Positions 1-8,217 of a stretch of DNA of 51,927 nucleotides are shown here, piece after piece (position 1 is the first letter of the stretch; the number at the start of each line of letters is the position of its first letter). The DNA lies in assembly GCA_022792495.1 (NCBI GenBank), contig JAAWBD010000025.1, positions 1 through 51,927 on the forward strand. The letters run 5' to 3'. The translations under genes were made by a program, and so were the position numbers. This stretch comes from Oscillospiraceae bacterium. Lineage in GTDB: Bacteria; Bacillota; Clostridia; Oscillospirales; Oscillospiraceae. The notes under the pieces were generated by a model. It saw only the letters and a program-made list of their open reading frames with translations, was not told where the DNA came from and made no database searches.

Positions 1-1
1 C

Positions 2-190
<189 letters not shown>

Positions 191-209
191 GAAGTAAGTA
201 AAAGAGTCG

Positions 210-245
210 AAAAATCCCCCGGGCCAAAAGGCCTGGGGGATTTTT
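210..245 (+). terminator. Rho-independent terminator after enolase
   Basis: AAAAATCCCCCGGGCC pairs with GGCCTGGGGGATTTTT around an AAAA loop, with one G-T pair, and the 3' arm ends in a T run. The arms are A-flanked and T-flanked, so it could also stop transcripts from the minus strand, such as the convergent nucleoside hydrolase gene ending at 308. Confidence 0.93.
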
Positions 246-307
246 ACATATTTTCCATGGCTCCAAACTACAATGGTAGGGACAGGGGGTACAAGCCAAG
301 GCTCGCC

Positions 308-1258
308 TTACAGGAACACCCCGAAAAGCCGGTTGATGGCCAGATCCTCGTCCACATCCACGCAGATGTTGGCGTAGGGGGCGTCCATGTGCTGATTACG
401 GCCGTCGGTGACGATCATACCCCGGCAGAGCCCGTCGCCACACTCCACCCGGGCGGGCAGACGGCGCATGAGGCACACGCTGGGATCAATGGCCACCAGC
501 ATGGCCAGGGGGTCGTGCATAGGGCAGTAGTCCAGGTTGCCGTCGCTGTCGCGGGAGAAGGCCCGATAGGGGATAAAGGCCTGGACAAGATAGTCGGCGA
601 TGGGCCTGTTCTCAGGGGCGCAGTACTCCCGCAGGTCGGCGAAGGTCTTGGAGGTCAGGTGGATTTTGGTGGTCACATCCAGCCCCACAATGGTGGTGTC
701 AAAGCCCGCCATCAGGACGATGTCCGCCGCCTCGGGATCCCCGGCGATATTGGCTTCGGCCACAGGGGAGACGTTGCCGGGGGCGTGATAGGTCCCGCCC
801 ATGGCCACCAGGCTCCGAACCAGCTTGGGCAGGCCGGGTTCCTTTTCCAGGGCCTTGGCCACATTGGTCATTCTGCCCAGGGTGATTAGAGTGAGTTCCC
901 CGGGATTTTCCCGGGCCAGGCGGACGATGAAGTCGCTGGCCTTCTCCTCCGCCGGCTTCTGCTGGGAGGGGGGCAGCTCAACCCCGCTGATGCCGTTGGC
1001 GCCGTGGACATGAACCACCGGCCCGTCCCACTTCCCCTTCAGGGGGGCGTTCTCCCCGATGGATACGGGGATCTCCCCCTCCCGGCTCGCCAGCTTCAGA
1101 AGGCGAAGGGTGTTTTCTGCCGCCTGGACAGCGTCGGTGTTGCCGAACCCGGTGGTAAAGCCCAGGATCTCGAACTCCGGCTTCCTCAGGGCGTACAGGA
1201 TCGCCAGGGAATCGTCCACACCGGTATCGCAGTCGATCAGGATCTTCATTTTCTTCAT
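308..1258 (-). CDS. Nucleoside hydrolase (IUNH family), copy 1
   Basis: This 316-residue protein belongs to the inosine-uridine preferring nucleoside hydrolases, which split the N-glycosidic bond of nucleosides to give base and ribose. The N-terminal calcium-binding motif DCDTGVDDSLAI is at residues 9-20. The second metal/active-site segment MHDPLAMLVAIDP, with its His-Asp pair, lies near the C-terminus, and VAMGGTY and EANIAGDPEAA are also family-typical. The ATG at 1256-1258 is chosen because AAGGAGG sits 8 nt upstream and a canonical promoter (1305-1333) lies just behind; a longer reading upstream would run through that promoter. The gene diverges from the LacI-type regulator and faces the enolase terminator. 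A second hydrolase at 7174 carries the more classical DCDPGHDD motif, so the two copies probably differ in substrate. The family is certain; the base or aglycone preference is unknown. Confidence 0.95.
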   Translation of the reverse strand: MKKMKILIDCDTGVDDSLAILYALRKPEFEILGFTTGFGNTDAVQAAENTLRLLKLASREGEIPVSIGENAPLKGKWDGPVVHVHGANGISGVELPPSQQKPAEEKASDFIVRLARENPGELTLITLGRMTNVAKALEKEPGLPKLVRSLVAMGGTYHAPGNVSPVAEANIAGDPEAADIVLMAGFDTTIVGLDVTTKIHLTSKTFADLREYCAPENRPIADYLVQAFIPYRAFSRDSDGNLDYCPMHDPLAMLVAIDPSVCLMRRLPARVECGDGLCRGMIVTDGRNQHMDAPYANICVDVDEDLAINRLFGVFL

Positions 1259-1304
1259 GGGAAGGGCCTCCTTAAAAATGGTGGGGTTCTCAGTCACTGT
1301 AAAA

Positions 1305-1333
1305 ATTGTAGCACACCATCCTCCTCCTGTCAA
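1305..1333 (-). promoter_or_regulatory. Sigma-A promoter of nucleoside hydrolase 1
   Basis: Read on the minus strand, TTGACA (1328-1333) and TACAAT (1305-1310) are separated by exactly 17 bp. This is one of the strongest promoter matches in the window. It leaves a leader of about 40 nt before the ATG at 1258. Confidence 0.88.
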
Positions 1334-1518
1334 AGCGGGGAGTCAGCCGAAACGACGGTATTCTTCCGGTTGATTTTTGTTTTGAAAGAATGGAGAAATA
1401 GAGTGATTTCCTGGGTAATTGGATTAAATAAGAGAAAAATATTTAAAACATTCCTGGTATTTTCGTCGTATCTGCTTATTTACAAAACAGTGTTTCTTAA
1501 CCAAAATGACCAATAGGA

Positions 1519-1532
1519 AAGCGGTTACGCTT
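1519..1532. promoter_or_regulatory. Candidate LacI-type operator in the divergent spacer
   Basis: AAGCG-GTTA-CGCTT is an inverted repeat about 85 bp upstream of the regulator start, in the 282-bp AT-rich spacer between the hydrolase promoter and the LacI-type gene. Half-sites of this kind with a small centre are typical of LacI/GalR operators, and the surrounding GGAAAGCGGTTACG also resembles a catabolite (cre) site at 8 of 10 consensus positions. That the neighbouring regulator binds here is inference. I see no open reading frame or stable hairpin in the rest of the spacer. Confidence 0.5.
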
Positions 1533-1615
1533 AAGAACAACAAAGCTTTTTGCACAATAAGCATCCCAGTCGACCAAATCCATGATTTTTACCCTTTGAA
1601 ATGGGGGAGACCGTT

Positions 1616-2626
1616 TTGGCAGTCACAATGGAGTATATCGCCCGTATGGCGAATGTGTCGAAGGCCACCGTCTCCCGGGTCGTAAACGGCAAGAAGGATG
1701 GGGTGAGCGAGGAGACCCGCCGCCGGGTACAGCAGCTCATTGAGGAGTATGAATACACCCCCAACCTGGTGGCCAGAAGCATGGCCACCGCCCGAACCAA
1801 GACCATCGGTGTGGTGATCCCAGACATAGAGAATCCCTTTTTCCCGGAGCTGGTGGGCTCGGTGGAGCGGCATCTGCGCAACTGGGGCTATACGGTGATG
1901 CTCTGCAACACCTCCCCCTCCTCCTCTCTGGAGGGGCCCAGTATCCGAACGCTTCTGGCCAAGCAGGTGGACGGGATCATCCTGGTTTCCGCCCAGCGCC
2001 AGTCCAGGGCGGCCGACCAAGGGGTAGGGAAATACGGGGTTCCCTGCGTGTTGCTGGATCGAAAAAATGACGGCATTGACTACAATGTGGGCGTCTTTGT
2101 GGATAACGAGCGGGCCTTCCAGGAGGCAACGGAGTTGCTGCTCCAGCACCGGAACCGGCACATCGCCTTTATCCGTGGGCCAGCCCATTTTTATACGTCC
2201 CAGGAGCGGTTTCGGGGGTATGTAAATGCCCTGAGGAGCCACGGGCTCCCTTTGGATGAAAACCTGCTGGTTTCCGGCAATTTTGGATACCAAAGTGGTT
2301 ACGAAGCGGTAACAACTCTCCTGGAACGAAAGGCGGAGTTTACAGCCCTGATGGCCTGCAACGATATGATGGCCTTCGGAGCCATGCGCGCCTTGCAAGA
2401 CAAGGGGATCGCCGTCCCCGGCCAGGTGGAGGTCGTCGGCTGCGACAACGTCCAGTTCTGCGAGATGATGGATCCGCCCCTCACCACTGTGGCCCAGCCC
2501 ACCGACGAGATCGGCCGCCGGGCGGCGGAGGTGATGATGGGCCTTCTGGCCGGGAGCCGGGCGGAGAAAAAGGACATTTGGCTGGAGGCCCACGTGGTAC
2601 AGCGGGGCTCCACGCGCAAACAATAA
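1616..2626 (+). CDS. LacI/GalR family transcriptional regulator
   Basis: This 336-residue DNA-binding repressor or activator would sense a sugar or nucleoside. The N-terminal helix-turn-helix and hinge (EYIARMANVSKATVSRVVNG) are followed by a periplasmic-binding-protein-like core starting at TIGVVIPDIENPFF, with GYVNALRSHGL, MACNDMMAFGAMRAL and TVAQPTDEIGRRAAE in the usual order. I place the start at TTG 1616: GGGGGAG lies 7 nt upstream, and the resulting AVTMEYIARMA start matches the usual length of LacI proteins. An ATG at 1601 is in frame but lacks a ribosome site. The gene heads the plus-strand block and diverges from nucleoside hydrolase 1, so it is the obvious local regulator of the whole catabolic locus. 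The ligand is unknown. Confidence 0.92.
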   Translation: MAVTMEYIARMANVSKATVSRVVNGKKDGVSEETRRRVQQLIEEYEYTPNLVARSMATARTKTIGVVIPDIENPFFPELVGSVERHLRNWGYTVMLCNTSPSSSLEGPSIRTLLAKQVDGIILVSAQRQSRAADQGVGKYGVPCVLLDRKNDGIDYNVGVFVDNERAFQEATELLLQHRNRHIAFIRGPAHFYTSQERFRGYVNALRSHGLPLDENLLVSGNFGYQSGYEAVTTLLERKAEFTALMACNDMMAFGAMRALQDKGIAVPGQVEVVGCDNVQFCEMMDPPLTTVAQPTDEIGRRAAEVMMGLLAGSRAEKKDIWLEAHVVQRGSTRKQ

Positions 2627-2652
2627 AAGGATATTTATTTAGAGGAGGAAGA

Positions 2653-3372
2653 ATGATGAGTAAGGTAATCACGCAGATCTACGGGATCAAGAACCTGGAG
2701 GACGCATTGATGTGCGCAGAGCTGGGGGCCGACCATATCGGAGTGGCCTACGGCGAGGTGAAGCATCTGGGCAACCAGCAGAAGAACTGCGCCCAGGCCA
2801 AGCACATCTTTGACAACCTGCCCGATAACGTGGTGAAGGTGGGCCTTACCATCGCCAGCGATGTGGATGAGATCATCCACGACCTGTCCCTGTGCCTGCC
2901 CGATGTGTACCACCTCTCCGGCGACATCCGGGACATTCCCCCCGAGGGGGTTCAGCGGATCCGGGACGCTTATCCCGGGCTGAAGATCATGCAGGCCATC
3001 CCTGTCTATGTGGGAGTTCCCTTTGAGGAGCAGTGGCCCACCACCCTGGAGCTGATCCGGAAGTATGAGCCCACCACCGATTTCTTCCTCATTGACACCA
3101 AGGATCCTGACAGCACCATCGGCATCGGCGCCACCGGCGCCACCCACGACCTGAACATTGACCGGGCCATTATTGAGGCCACCAAGGTCAAGTGCATTAT
3201 CGCCGGCGGCCTGGACGAATTCAACGTGGCTGAGGCCATCCATATCACCCAGCCTTACGGCGTGGACAGCTGCACCCGGACCAATTTCCCCGCCGCCTTC
3301 CAGGACGAGACTGGAAACGGCAAGGATCCTGCCAAGGTGAAGGCTTTTATCGAGGCGGCCAGAAATGCCTGA
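2653..3372 (+). CDS. TrpF-like (beta/alpha)8 isomerase with altered catalytic Cys
   Basis: This 239-residue protein resembles phosphoribosylanthranilate isomerase (TrpF). IYGIKNLEDALMCAELGAD aligns with the TrpF N-terminal KICGIT-type motif. The phosphate-binding segments GIGATGATHDL and IAGGLDEFNVAEAI are present, as is the acidic residue in FFLIDTKDP (about Asp148). The general-base Cys of TrpF is Tyr here (about residue 10), so ordinary TrpF chemistry is unlikely. No trp genes are nearby; the gene sits between a LacI regulator and a PfkB kinase and overlaps the latter by 8 bp. An Amadori-type isomerisation of a phosphorylated N-glycoside is a reasonable guess, but only that. AGGAGG lies 4 nt before ATG 2653 and 7 nt before ATG 2656; either may be used. 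Confidence 0.82.
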   Translation: MMSKVITQIYGIKNLEDALMCAELGADHIGVAYGEVKHLGNQQKNCAQAKHIFDNLPDNVVKVGLTIASDVDEIIHDLSLCLPDVYHLSGDIRDIPPEGVQRIRDAYPGLKIMQAIPVYVGVPFEEQWPTTLELIRKYEPTTDFFLIDTKDPDSTIGIGATGATHDLNIDRAIIEATKVKCIIAGGLDEFNVAEAIHITQPYGVDSCTRTNFPAAFQDETGNGKDPAKVKAFIEAARNA

Positions 3373-4351
3373 GACAAGATTTGACCGGGTCATCGTCATT
3401 GGTGACGCCTGTGTGGATGTGACGGTCTCCCTGCAGAGCGTCATGAGCAGCGGGGACGACGAGTACGGCTCCGAGCGGCTCAAGCCCATTCTCACCGGCG
3501 GCGGCACCAGCGCCAACACGGCGGTGGCCCTGAGTAAGCTGGGAGTTCCCACCGCCTTTATGGGTACGGTGGGAGACGACTATGGCGGACGGTTCATGAT
3601 GAAGGAGTTTGCCCAGAACGGCATCAATACCGACTTTACCATCATGGACAAGAGCAACACCATCTTTGTGTTTGCCTTTATTGATCCCACCGGAGAGAGA
3701 ACTCTGTGGGGCTTTCCCCGGGAGGACTGCTCCTATGCCCGGCTGGATCTGGAGGAAATCGACCTGGAGAAGGTGCGGACTGCCTCCTGGGTTCACTCCT
3801 CGGGCATGGCCTACATGACCGAGGGGAGCATCCGGCAGAATCTGCCCCTGATCTTTAAGGCGGCCTACGAGGCCGGGGTGCCCACCTCCTTTGACCTGAA
3901 CACCCGGGTGGGGGATCCCGATAAGCTGGAGCCTGAGATCCGTAGGGCGGTGGAGGAGACTCTGCCCTATGTGAAGTATCTGCTGGGCTCGGCAAAGGAT
4001 GAATTCTATTCCTTCTGTCCCAAGGAGGACTGGCGGGACAGCGTCCGCCATTTCGCCACAGAGGGACGCAGCGTGGTCTCCCGGATGGGGGGCGACGGAG
4101 CCTTTTTGGTCTCCGACAGCGGGGAAGAGCTCCAGAAGCCCTACCAGGTGACGGTGAAGAACACCACCGGAGCGGGGGACGCGTTCAACGCTGGGTTTAT
4201 TGCCGGGATGCTCCAGGGCCTGTCCCTGTCCGAGGCTGTTCTCCAGGGCAGCGCGGTGGCGGGCTTCAAGGTGGCGGGGAACAGCTCCCGACATACCCCC
4301 ACCCCGGAGCAGCTGAAGGAATTTATGGCAAAAACACCGAGGAAGCAGTAA
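3365..4351 (+). CDS. PfkB family carbohydrate kinase, copy 1 (ribokinase-like)
   Basis: This 328-residue ATP-dependent sugar or nucleoside kinase has both PfkB signatures. GGGTSANTAVALSKLG is the substrate-side motif near residue 46, and NTTGAGDAFNAGFIAGM carries the catalytic Asp at about residue 272 and the anion hole. FMGTVGDDYGG and SRMGGDGAFL are also characteristic. The start overlaps the TrpF-like gene by 8 bp, implying translational coupling. Context suggests it phosphorylates the sugar released by nucleoside hydrolases, or the glycoside itself. It keeps all catalytic features, unlike the second PfkB protein at 13449. Substrate specificity cannot be read from the sequence. Confidence 0.93.
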   Translation: MPETRFDRVIVIGDACVDVTVSLQSVMSSGDDEYGSERLKPILTGGGTSANTAVALSKLGVPTAFMGTVGDDYGGRFMMKEFAQNGINTDFTIMDKSNTIFVFAFIDPTGERTLWGFPREDCSYARLDLEEIDLEKVRTASWVHSSGMAYMTEGSIRQNLPLIFKAAYEAGVPTSFDLNTRVGDPDKLEPEIRRAVEETLPYVKYLLGSAKDEFYSFCPKEDWRDSVRHFATEGRSVVSRMGGDGAFLVSDSGEELQKPYQVTVKNTTGAGDAFNAGFIAGMLQGLSLSEAVLQGSAVAGFKVAGNSSRHTPTPEQLKEFMAKTPRKQ

Positions 4352-4354
4352 TAC

Positions 4355-5296
4355 ATGGAAGAGAAAAAGCAAAATAAAAACAAATATACCCTGTATGGCA
4401 TCCTGGCCTCTCTGATCTGGGGGTCGGGAAACGCCTTTGGCCGGTCTCTGGCAGAGACCTTTGGCAACTATTCCGCCACCGGGCTGGGCAATCTGGGGGC
4501 GGGGATCATCTCCACCATTGTCCAGATCAAAAAGACGGGCCTGAAAAGCTATGCCCGGGCCCCCTTGAGCTACTGGCTACTGTGCGGCCCCATTTACATC
4601 ATTTATAAGCTGACCACCAATATCTCCATCGGAGTGGCCGCCACCCGGGAGCAGGTGGTGACCTCAGGGCTGCTACGGCTGATGTGGCCCATGATGACCC
4701 TTGTGGTGGCGGTGATCATGTTCCGGAAGGAGAACAAGGTCTCCAAATGGTTCGGGGTCAGTATCCTCATCTCCGTGGTGGGGATCCTGGTGGCCAACAC
4801 GGATGTGGAGAATTTCTCCATTCTGAACACCCTGCGGATCATGTTTGTGGATGCCTTCTGGCCCAGTGTCCTGTCCATTATCTCCTCGGTCTCCTGGGGC
4901 TTTTACTCCAATCTGAACCGGAAGATCGTGGGGGAGGAGGACTACGACGCGGTGGGGTTATTTATGATCGTCACCGGCGCCATCGCCTGGAGCGTTACCT
5001 ATTTTGTGGCTGAGCCCCAGGTGCTGCACCTCCAGCAGATGGGGGAGCTTTTCTATCAGATCGTTCTGTCCAGCTTCCTGGGAACCCTGCTGTGGAATCT
5101 GTCCATGCAGAAGGGAGACCACCTGCTGGTGATCCTGGTATCCAACTTTATGCCGGTGTTCGCCACCGTTCTCAGCGCAGTGATGCTGGGGGTGAGGCTA
5201 ACGGTGCCGGTGGTGGTGGGCTCCCTGATGGTAGTGGCCGGAACCCTTATGAGCAAGGCCTGCATCAAGCCCATCGAGCCGGAAAAGGAAGGCTGA
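4355..5296 (+). CDS. EamA/DMT-type membrane transporter
   Basis: This 313-residue integral membrane protein has about ten hydrophobic segments in two halves, as in the drug/metabolite transporter superfamily. The N-terminal half has LYGILASLIWGSGNAFGRSL; the C-terminal half begins near SVSWGFYSNLNRKI, an EamA-like repeat, and ends in VVVGSLMVVAGTLMSK. It starts 3 nt after the PfkB gene and ends 1 nt before the phosphatase gene, so it is in the same transcript. In this setting it could export a waste product such as a base or amine, or import a substrate. The C-terminus is short and charged. Family assignment is good; direction and substrate are unknown. Confidence 0.85.
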   Translation: MEEKKQNKNKYTLYGILASLIWGSGNAFGRSLAETFGNYSATGLGNLGAGIISTIVQIKKTGLKSYARAPLSYWLLCGPIYIIYKLTTNISIGVAATREQVVTSGLLRLMWPMMTLVVAVIMFRKENKVSKWFGVSILISVVGILVANTDVENFSILNTLRIMFVDAFWPSVLSIISSVSWGFYSNLNRKIVGEEDYDAVGLFMIVTGAIAWSVTYFVAEPQVLHLQQMGELFYQIVLSSFLGTLLWNLSMQKGDHLLVILVSNFMPVFATVLSAVMLGVRLTVPVVVGSLMVVAGTLMSKACIKPIEPEKEG

Positions 5297-5297
5297 T

Positions 5298-5975
5298 ATG
5301 GTAAAGTATTCCGCGGTGATCTTTGACTTTGACGGCACGGTGGCCCGTACGGCGGAGGATGTTTGGGACTCTGTCCGCTATGGGTTTGAGAGCTGCGGGC
5401 TGACGCTGCCGGAGAGTTTCTCCGGGGACAGCCGGAACCTGTTCAACGCCCCGGGAGATATGGTGGAGATGCTCTACCCCGGCTCTGACCCGGCCCTGCG
5501 GCTTCGGGTGGACGAGGGGGTGGCGCACCACTACCGGGAGATCACCAGCTACCCCAACACAGTTTTGTTCCCGGGGATCCGGGAGCTGCTGGAGCTGCTG
5601 CTGGCGGAGGGGATCCCCACCGGGATATTGTCCAACAAGGCCCATCCCGCCCTGGGCCGGGTGCTGGAGGTAAAAGGCTGGGGCAGATATTTTACCAGCT
5701 ACCGGGGCTCCCTGGAGTCGGATGGGGATCTGAGCGACAAGGTGGCCCGTCTGCGGGAGTATAAAAAGCAGTTCGACCTGACGGATCCGGTCTATGTCGG
5801 CGATTCCGCCAGCGACGTGATCGCCGCCAAGGCCAACGGTTTCCACTCTGTGGGGCTCCTTTACGGGGATGGGGATCCGGCCCTGGTGCGGGAAAGCCGG
5901 CCCGACGTGCTGTGCGAGACGCCGGAGGAGCTGCGGGCCTATTTTGAAAAAGGATGTGTTTCCCATGCTGAATGA
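5298..5975 (+). CDS. HAD-superfamily phosphatase (Gph/PGP-like)
   Basis: This 225-residue haloacid-dehalogenase hydrolase probably removes phosphate from a small sugar phosphate. Motif I is DFDGTVART (nucleophile Asp10, acid Asp12). Motif II is GILSNK, the conserved Lys is likely in LSDKVARL, and motif IV is YVGDSASDVIAAKANG. A helical cap lies between motifs I and II, as in phosphoglycolate phosphatases and beta-phosphoglucomutases. It overlaps the alcohol dehydrogenase gene by 11 bp. In the locus it may dephosphorylate a pathway intermediate or repair a dead-end phosphate. The exact substrate cannot be deduced. Confidence 0.9.
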   Translation: MVKYSAVIFDFDGTVARTAEDVWDSVRYGFESCGLTLPESFSGDSRNLFNAPGDMVEMLYPGSDPALRLRVDEGVAHHYREITSYPNTVLFPGIRELLELLLAEGIPTGILSNKAHPALGRVLEVKGWGRYFTSYRGSLESDGDLSDKVARLREYKKQFDLTDPVYVGDSASDVIAAKANGFHSVGLLYGDGDPALVRESRPDVLCETPEELRAYFEKGCVSHAE

Positions 5976-7152
5976 TTTCAGACATTATGCGCCCACCTGC
6001 TTTATTTTCGGCAGGGACGCGGAGATGAAGATCGGGGAGACCCTGGCCGGGGACGGCGTCAAGACCGTTCTGTTGTGCCGGAGTTCTGATGAGTTTCTCA
6101 TCAAGACCGGTCTGCTGGGCCGGGTAACGGGAGAGCTGACCTCCCACGGCATCCGGGTAGTGGAGCTGGACGGCATCGTTCCCAACCCCAGGCTTCGCCG
6201 GGTATACGACGGCATCAAGATCGCCCGGGAGGAGAAGGTGGACGCTGTGGTAGCCGTGGGCGGCGGCAGCGTTATCGACACCGCCAAGGCGGTGGCTGCC
6301 GGGGTGAAGTATGACGGGGACGTGTGGGACTTTTACAACGGCAAGGCGGGCAAGGCCAAGGAGGCCCTCCCTGTGTCTGTGGTCCTCACCCTTCCCGCCA
6401 CCGGAAGCGAGTCGGGGGGCGTGTCGGTGATCAACAACGAGGACATCCATGTGAAGGCCCTGACCAGCGCGGATTGTCTGCGGCCCCGGTTCGCCTTCAT
6501 GAATCCCCAGCTGTGCTGCACCCTGCCCCCCTTCATCACCGCCTGCGGCATCGCGGATATGTTCTCCCACGCCATGGAGCGGTATTTCTCCGACGACGAT
6601 GAGATCAACTCCATCGACTTCATGTGCGAGGGGGTCATGAAGGCCATCGTCACCTTCGGGCGGAAGGTGATGGCCGATCCCCAGAACTACCAGTACCGGG
6701 CGGAGATCATGTGGCTGGGCACCGTAGCCCACAACGAGACCGTGGGGGTGGGCCGGAACCAGGACTGGTCCTCCCACAATATCGGCAACGAGCTCAGCGC
6801 CCTCTACGATACCCCCCACGGGGCCAGCCTCTCTATTATTACTCCAGCCTGGATGGAGTACGTGTATGAGGAGCACCTGTGGCGCTTTGCCCGGTTTGCC
6901 CGCACCGTCTTTGACGTGACCGAGACCGACGACCTGGCCGCCGCCAAGGAGGGCATCCGGCTCACCACCGAGTTTTTCAAGGAGCTGAAGCTGCCCACCT
7001 CCTTCGAGGAGTTCAATATCCCCACCGACCGGATCGAGGAGATGGCGGAGACCGCCAGCCACGTTTTCGGCACCGATGAGATCGGCTCCTTCAAGACGCT
7101 GAAGAAGGCGGATATCATTGAAATATTCAAGAATTCCATCAAAAAACGATAA
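5965..7152 (+). CDS. Iron-type alcohol dehydrogenase (butanol dehydrogenase-like)
   Basis: This 395-residue NAD(P)H-dependent group III alcohol dehydrogenase has the cofactor-binding AVGGGSVIDTAKAVA and ATGSESGGVSVIN. Metal ligands are in ACGIADMFSHAMERY (Asp and His) and DWSSHNIGNELSALYDTPHG (two His, 14 residues apart). The GHE-type His between those two ligands is Asn here, outside the ligand set. ATG 5965 is chosen because AAGGA precedes it and the family length then fits; the start overlaps the HAD gene. It would reduce an aldehyde or ketone, or oxidise an alcohol, made from the sugar or aglycone. Close relatives include clostridial BDH/YugJ-type enzymes; the true substrate is unknown. 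Confidence 0.92.
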   Translation: MLNDFRHYAPTCFIFGRDAEMKIGETLAGDGVKTVLLCRSSDEFLIKTGLLGRVTGELTSHGIRVVELDGIVPNPRLRRVYDGIKIAREEKVDAVVAVGGGSVIDTAKAVAAGVKYDGDVWDFYNGKAGKAKEALPVSVVLTLPATGSESGGVSVINNEDIHVKALTSADCLRPRFAFMNPQLCCTLPPFITACGIADMFSHAMERYFSDDDEINSIDFMCEGVMKAIVTFGRKVMADPQNYQYRAEIMWLGTVAHNETVGVGRNQDWSSHNIGNELSALYDTPHGASLSIITPAWMEYVYEEHLWRFARFARTVFDVTETDDLAAAKEGIRLTTEFFKELKLPTSFEEFNIPTDRIEEMAETASHVFGTDEIGSFKTLKKADIIEIFKNSIKKR

Positions 7153-7173
7153 GGAAAGAGGAAGGTGAACAAG

Positions 7174-8148
7174 ATGCAGAAAGTCATTCTGGACTGCGAT
7201 CCCGGACATGACGACGCGATGGCTATCATGCTGGCGTGCAAGCATCTGGACGTGCTGGGCGTGACCACGGTGGGCGGCAACGGCTACCTGAAGAACACCA
7301 CCCGCAACGCCCTTCAGGTGCTGGACATGATCGGCAGGTCGGACATCAAGGTCTATCCCGGCCACGCAGGTCCCTGCACCGCCCCCCTGGTCATTGCGGA
7401 CAACGTCCACGGGGAGAGCGGCATGGATGGCCCCCAGCTGCCCCCGCCCAGCAAGCCGGCGGAGAGCAAGCACGGGGTGGACTTCATCGTGGAGACCGTG
7501 ATGAGTACCGACGATGTGGTGCTGGTGGCTACCGGCCCCCTGACCAACATCGCCTCCGCTCTTAACAAGGAGCCCGAGATCGCCAAGCGGGCCAAGGGAC
7601 TTTACATCATGGGCGGCGGAGCCTACTGCGGCAACTGGACCGCCGCGGCCGAGTTCAACATCGTGGTGGACGCTGAGGCGGCCTACAAGGTATTCCACAG
7701 CGGTATGCCCATCTACATGTCCGGTGTGAACCTGACCCGCCAGTGCCCTGTCCTGAAGGAGGACATTGAGACCATGCGGGGCATGAACAAGGTGGGCAAG
7801 TTTGCCGCCGAGCTGCTGGACTTTTTCGCCGGCGGTGGGGACGCCCATCTCCATGACGCCTGCGCCGTGGCCTGGCTCATCGATCCCTCTATCGTTACCT
7901 CCGCCTTCCTCCATGTGGACATCGAGCTCACCGGTACCCTGACCCGGGGCATGACGGTCACCGACCTGCGGCCCCTCCAGGGCCACACCCCGGAGGCGGA
8001 CATTGATCTGACCTCCAAAAAGCGGTGGGACGACGCGCCTGAGGACTCCCCCTTCCGGGGCAAGGCACCCAACACCCACGTGGGCATCCGGCTGGACTTT
8101 GAGAAGTTCCGCAAGCTGCTGCTGGATACTCTGAGAACCTACGAGTAA
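7174..8148 (+). CDS. Nucleoside hydrolase (IUNH family), copy 2
   Basis: This 324-residue protein has the textbook motif DCDPGHDDAMAIMLA near its N-terminus, TGPLTNIASAL and YIMGGGAYCGNWT in the middle, AEFNIVVDAEAA, and a C-terminal LHDACAVAWLIDP with the metal/active-site His-Asp. It hydrolyses N-ribosides to base and ribose. I use ATG 7174 with AAGGTGA 6 nt upstream; an in-frame GTG at 7165 gives three more residues. It follows the dehydrogenase by 21 nt and precedes the substrate-binding lipoprotein of a nucleoside ABC importer, which fits import then cleavage. It is only distantly similar to copy 1, so this is not a recent duplication. Confidence 0.95.
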   Translation: MQKVILDCDPGHDDAMAIMLACKHLDVLGVTTVGGNGYLKNTTRNALQVLDMIGRSDIKVYPGHAGPCTAPLVIADNVHGESGMDGPQLPPPSKPAESKHGVDFIVETVMSTDDVVLVATGPLTNIASALNKEPEIAKRAKGLYIMGGGAYCGNWTAAAEFNIVVDAEAAYKVFHSGMPIYMSGVNLTRQCPVLKEDIETMRGMNKVGKFAAELLDFFAGGGDAHLHDACAVAWLIDPSIVTSAFLHVDIELTGTLTRGMTVTDLRPLQGHTPEADIDLTSKKRWDDAPEDSPFRGKAPNTHVGIRLDFEKFRKLLLDTLRTYE

Positions 8149-8173
8149 GAGTCCGATTCAAATTTGTGCTCCA

Positions 8174-8189
8174 TCGCACGAAAGTGCGA
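8174..8189 (+). other. Small GNRA hairpin before the binding-protein gene
   Basis: TCGCAC-GAAA-GTGCGA forms a perfect 6-bp stem with a GNRA tetraloop, 28 nt before the ATG of the binding protein and not followed by T residues. It could protect the 5' end of the abundant binding-protein message or be a processing site. I see no convincing promoter in this 69-bp gap. Confidence 0.5.
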
Positions 8190-8217
8190 AAATATATTCA
8201 TTAAAGGAGAGACCGAA

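Noticed and set aside
2653..3372. Tryptophan biosynthesis gene trpF
   Set aside because: The catalytic Cys is missing and no other trp gene is present; the gene is embedded in a catabolic operon.
5692..8079. 795-codon open frame on the minus strand
   Set aside because: It lies antisense to the HAD, dehydrogenase and nucleoside hydrolase genes, all with clear motifs. The composition (His, Gly, Val) is typical of antisense readings in high-GC DNA.
8149..8217. Promoter before the BMP binding-protein gene
   Set aside because: TTGTGC and TATATT are present but 23 bp apart, and no better -35 lies at 16-18 bp.
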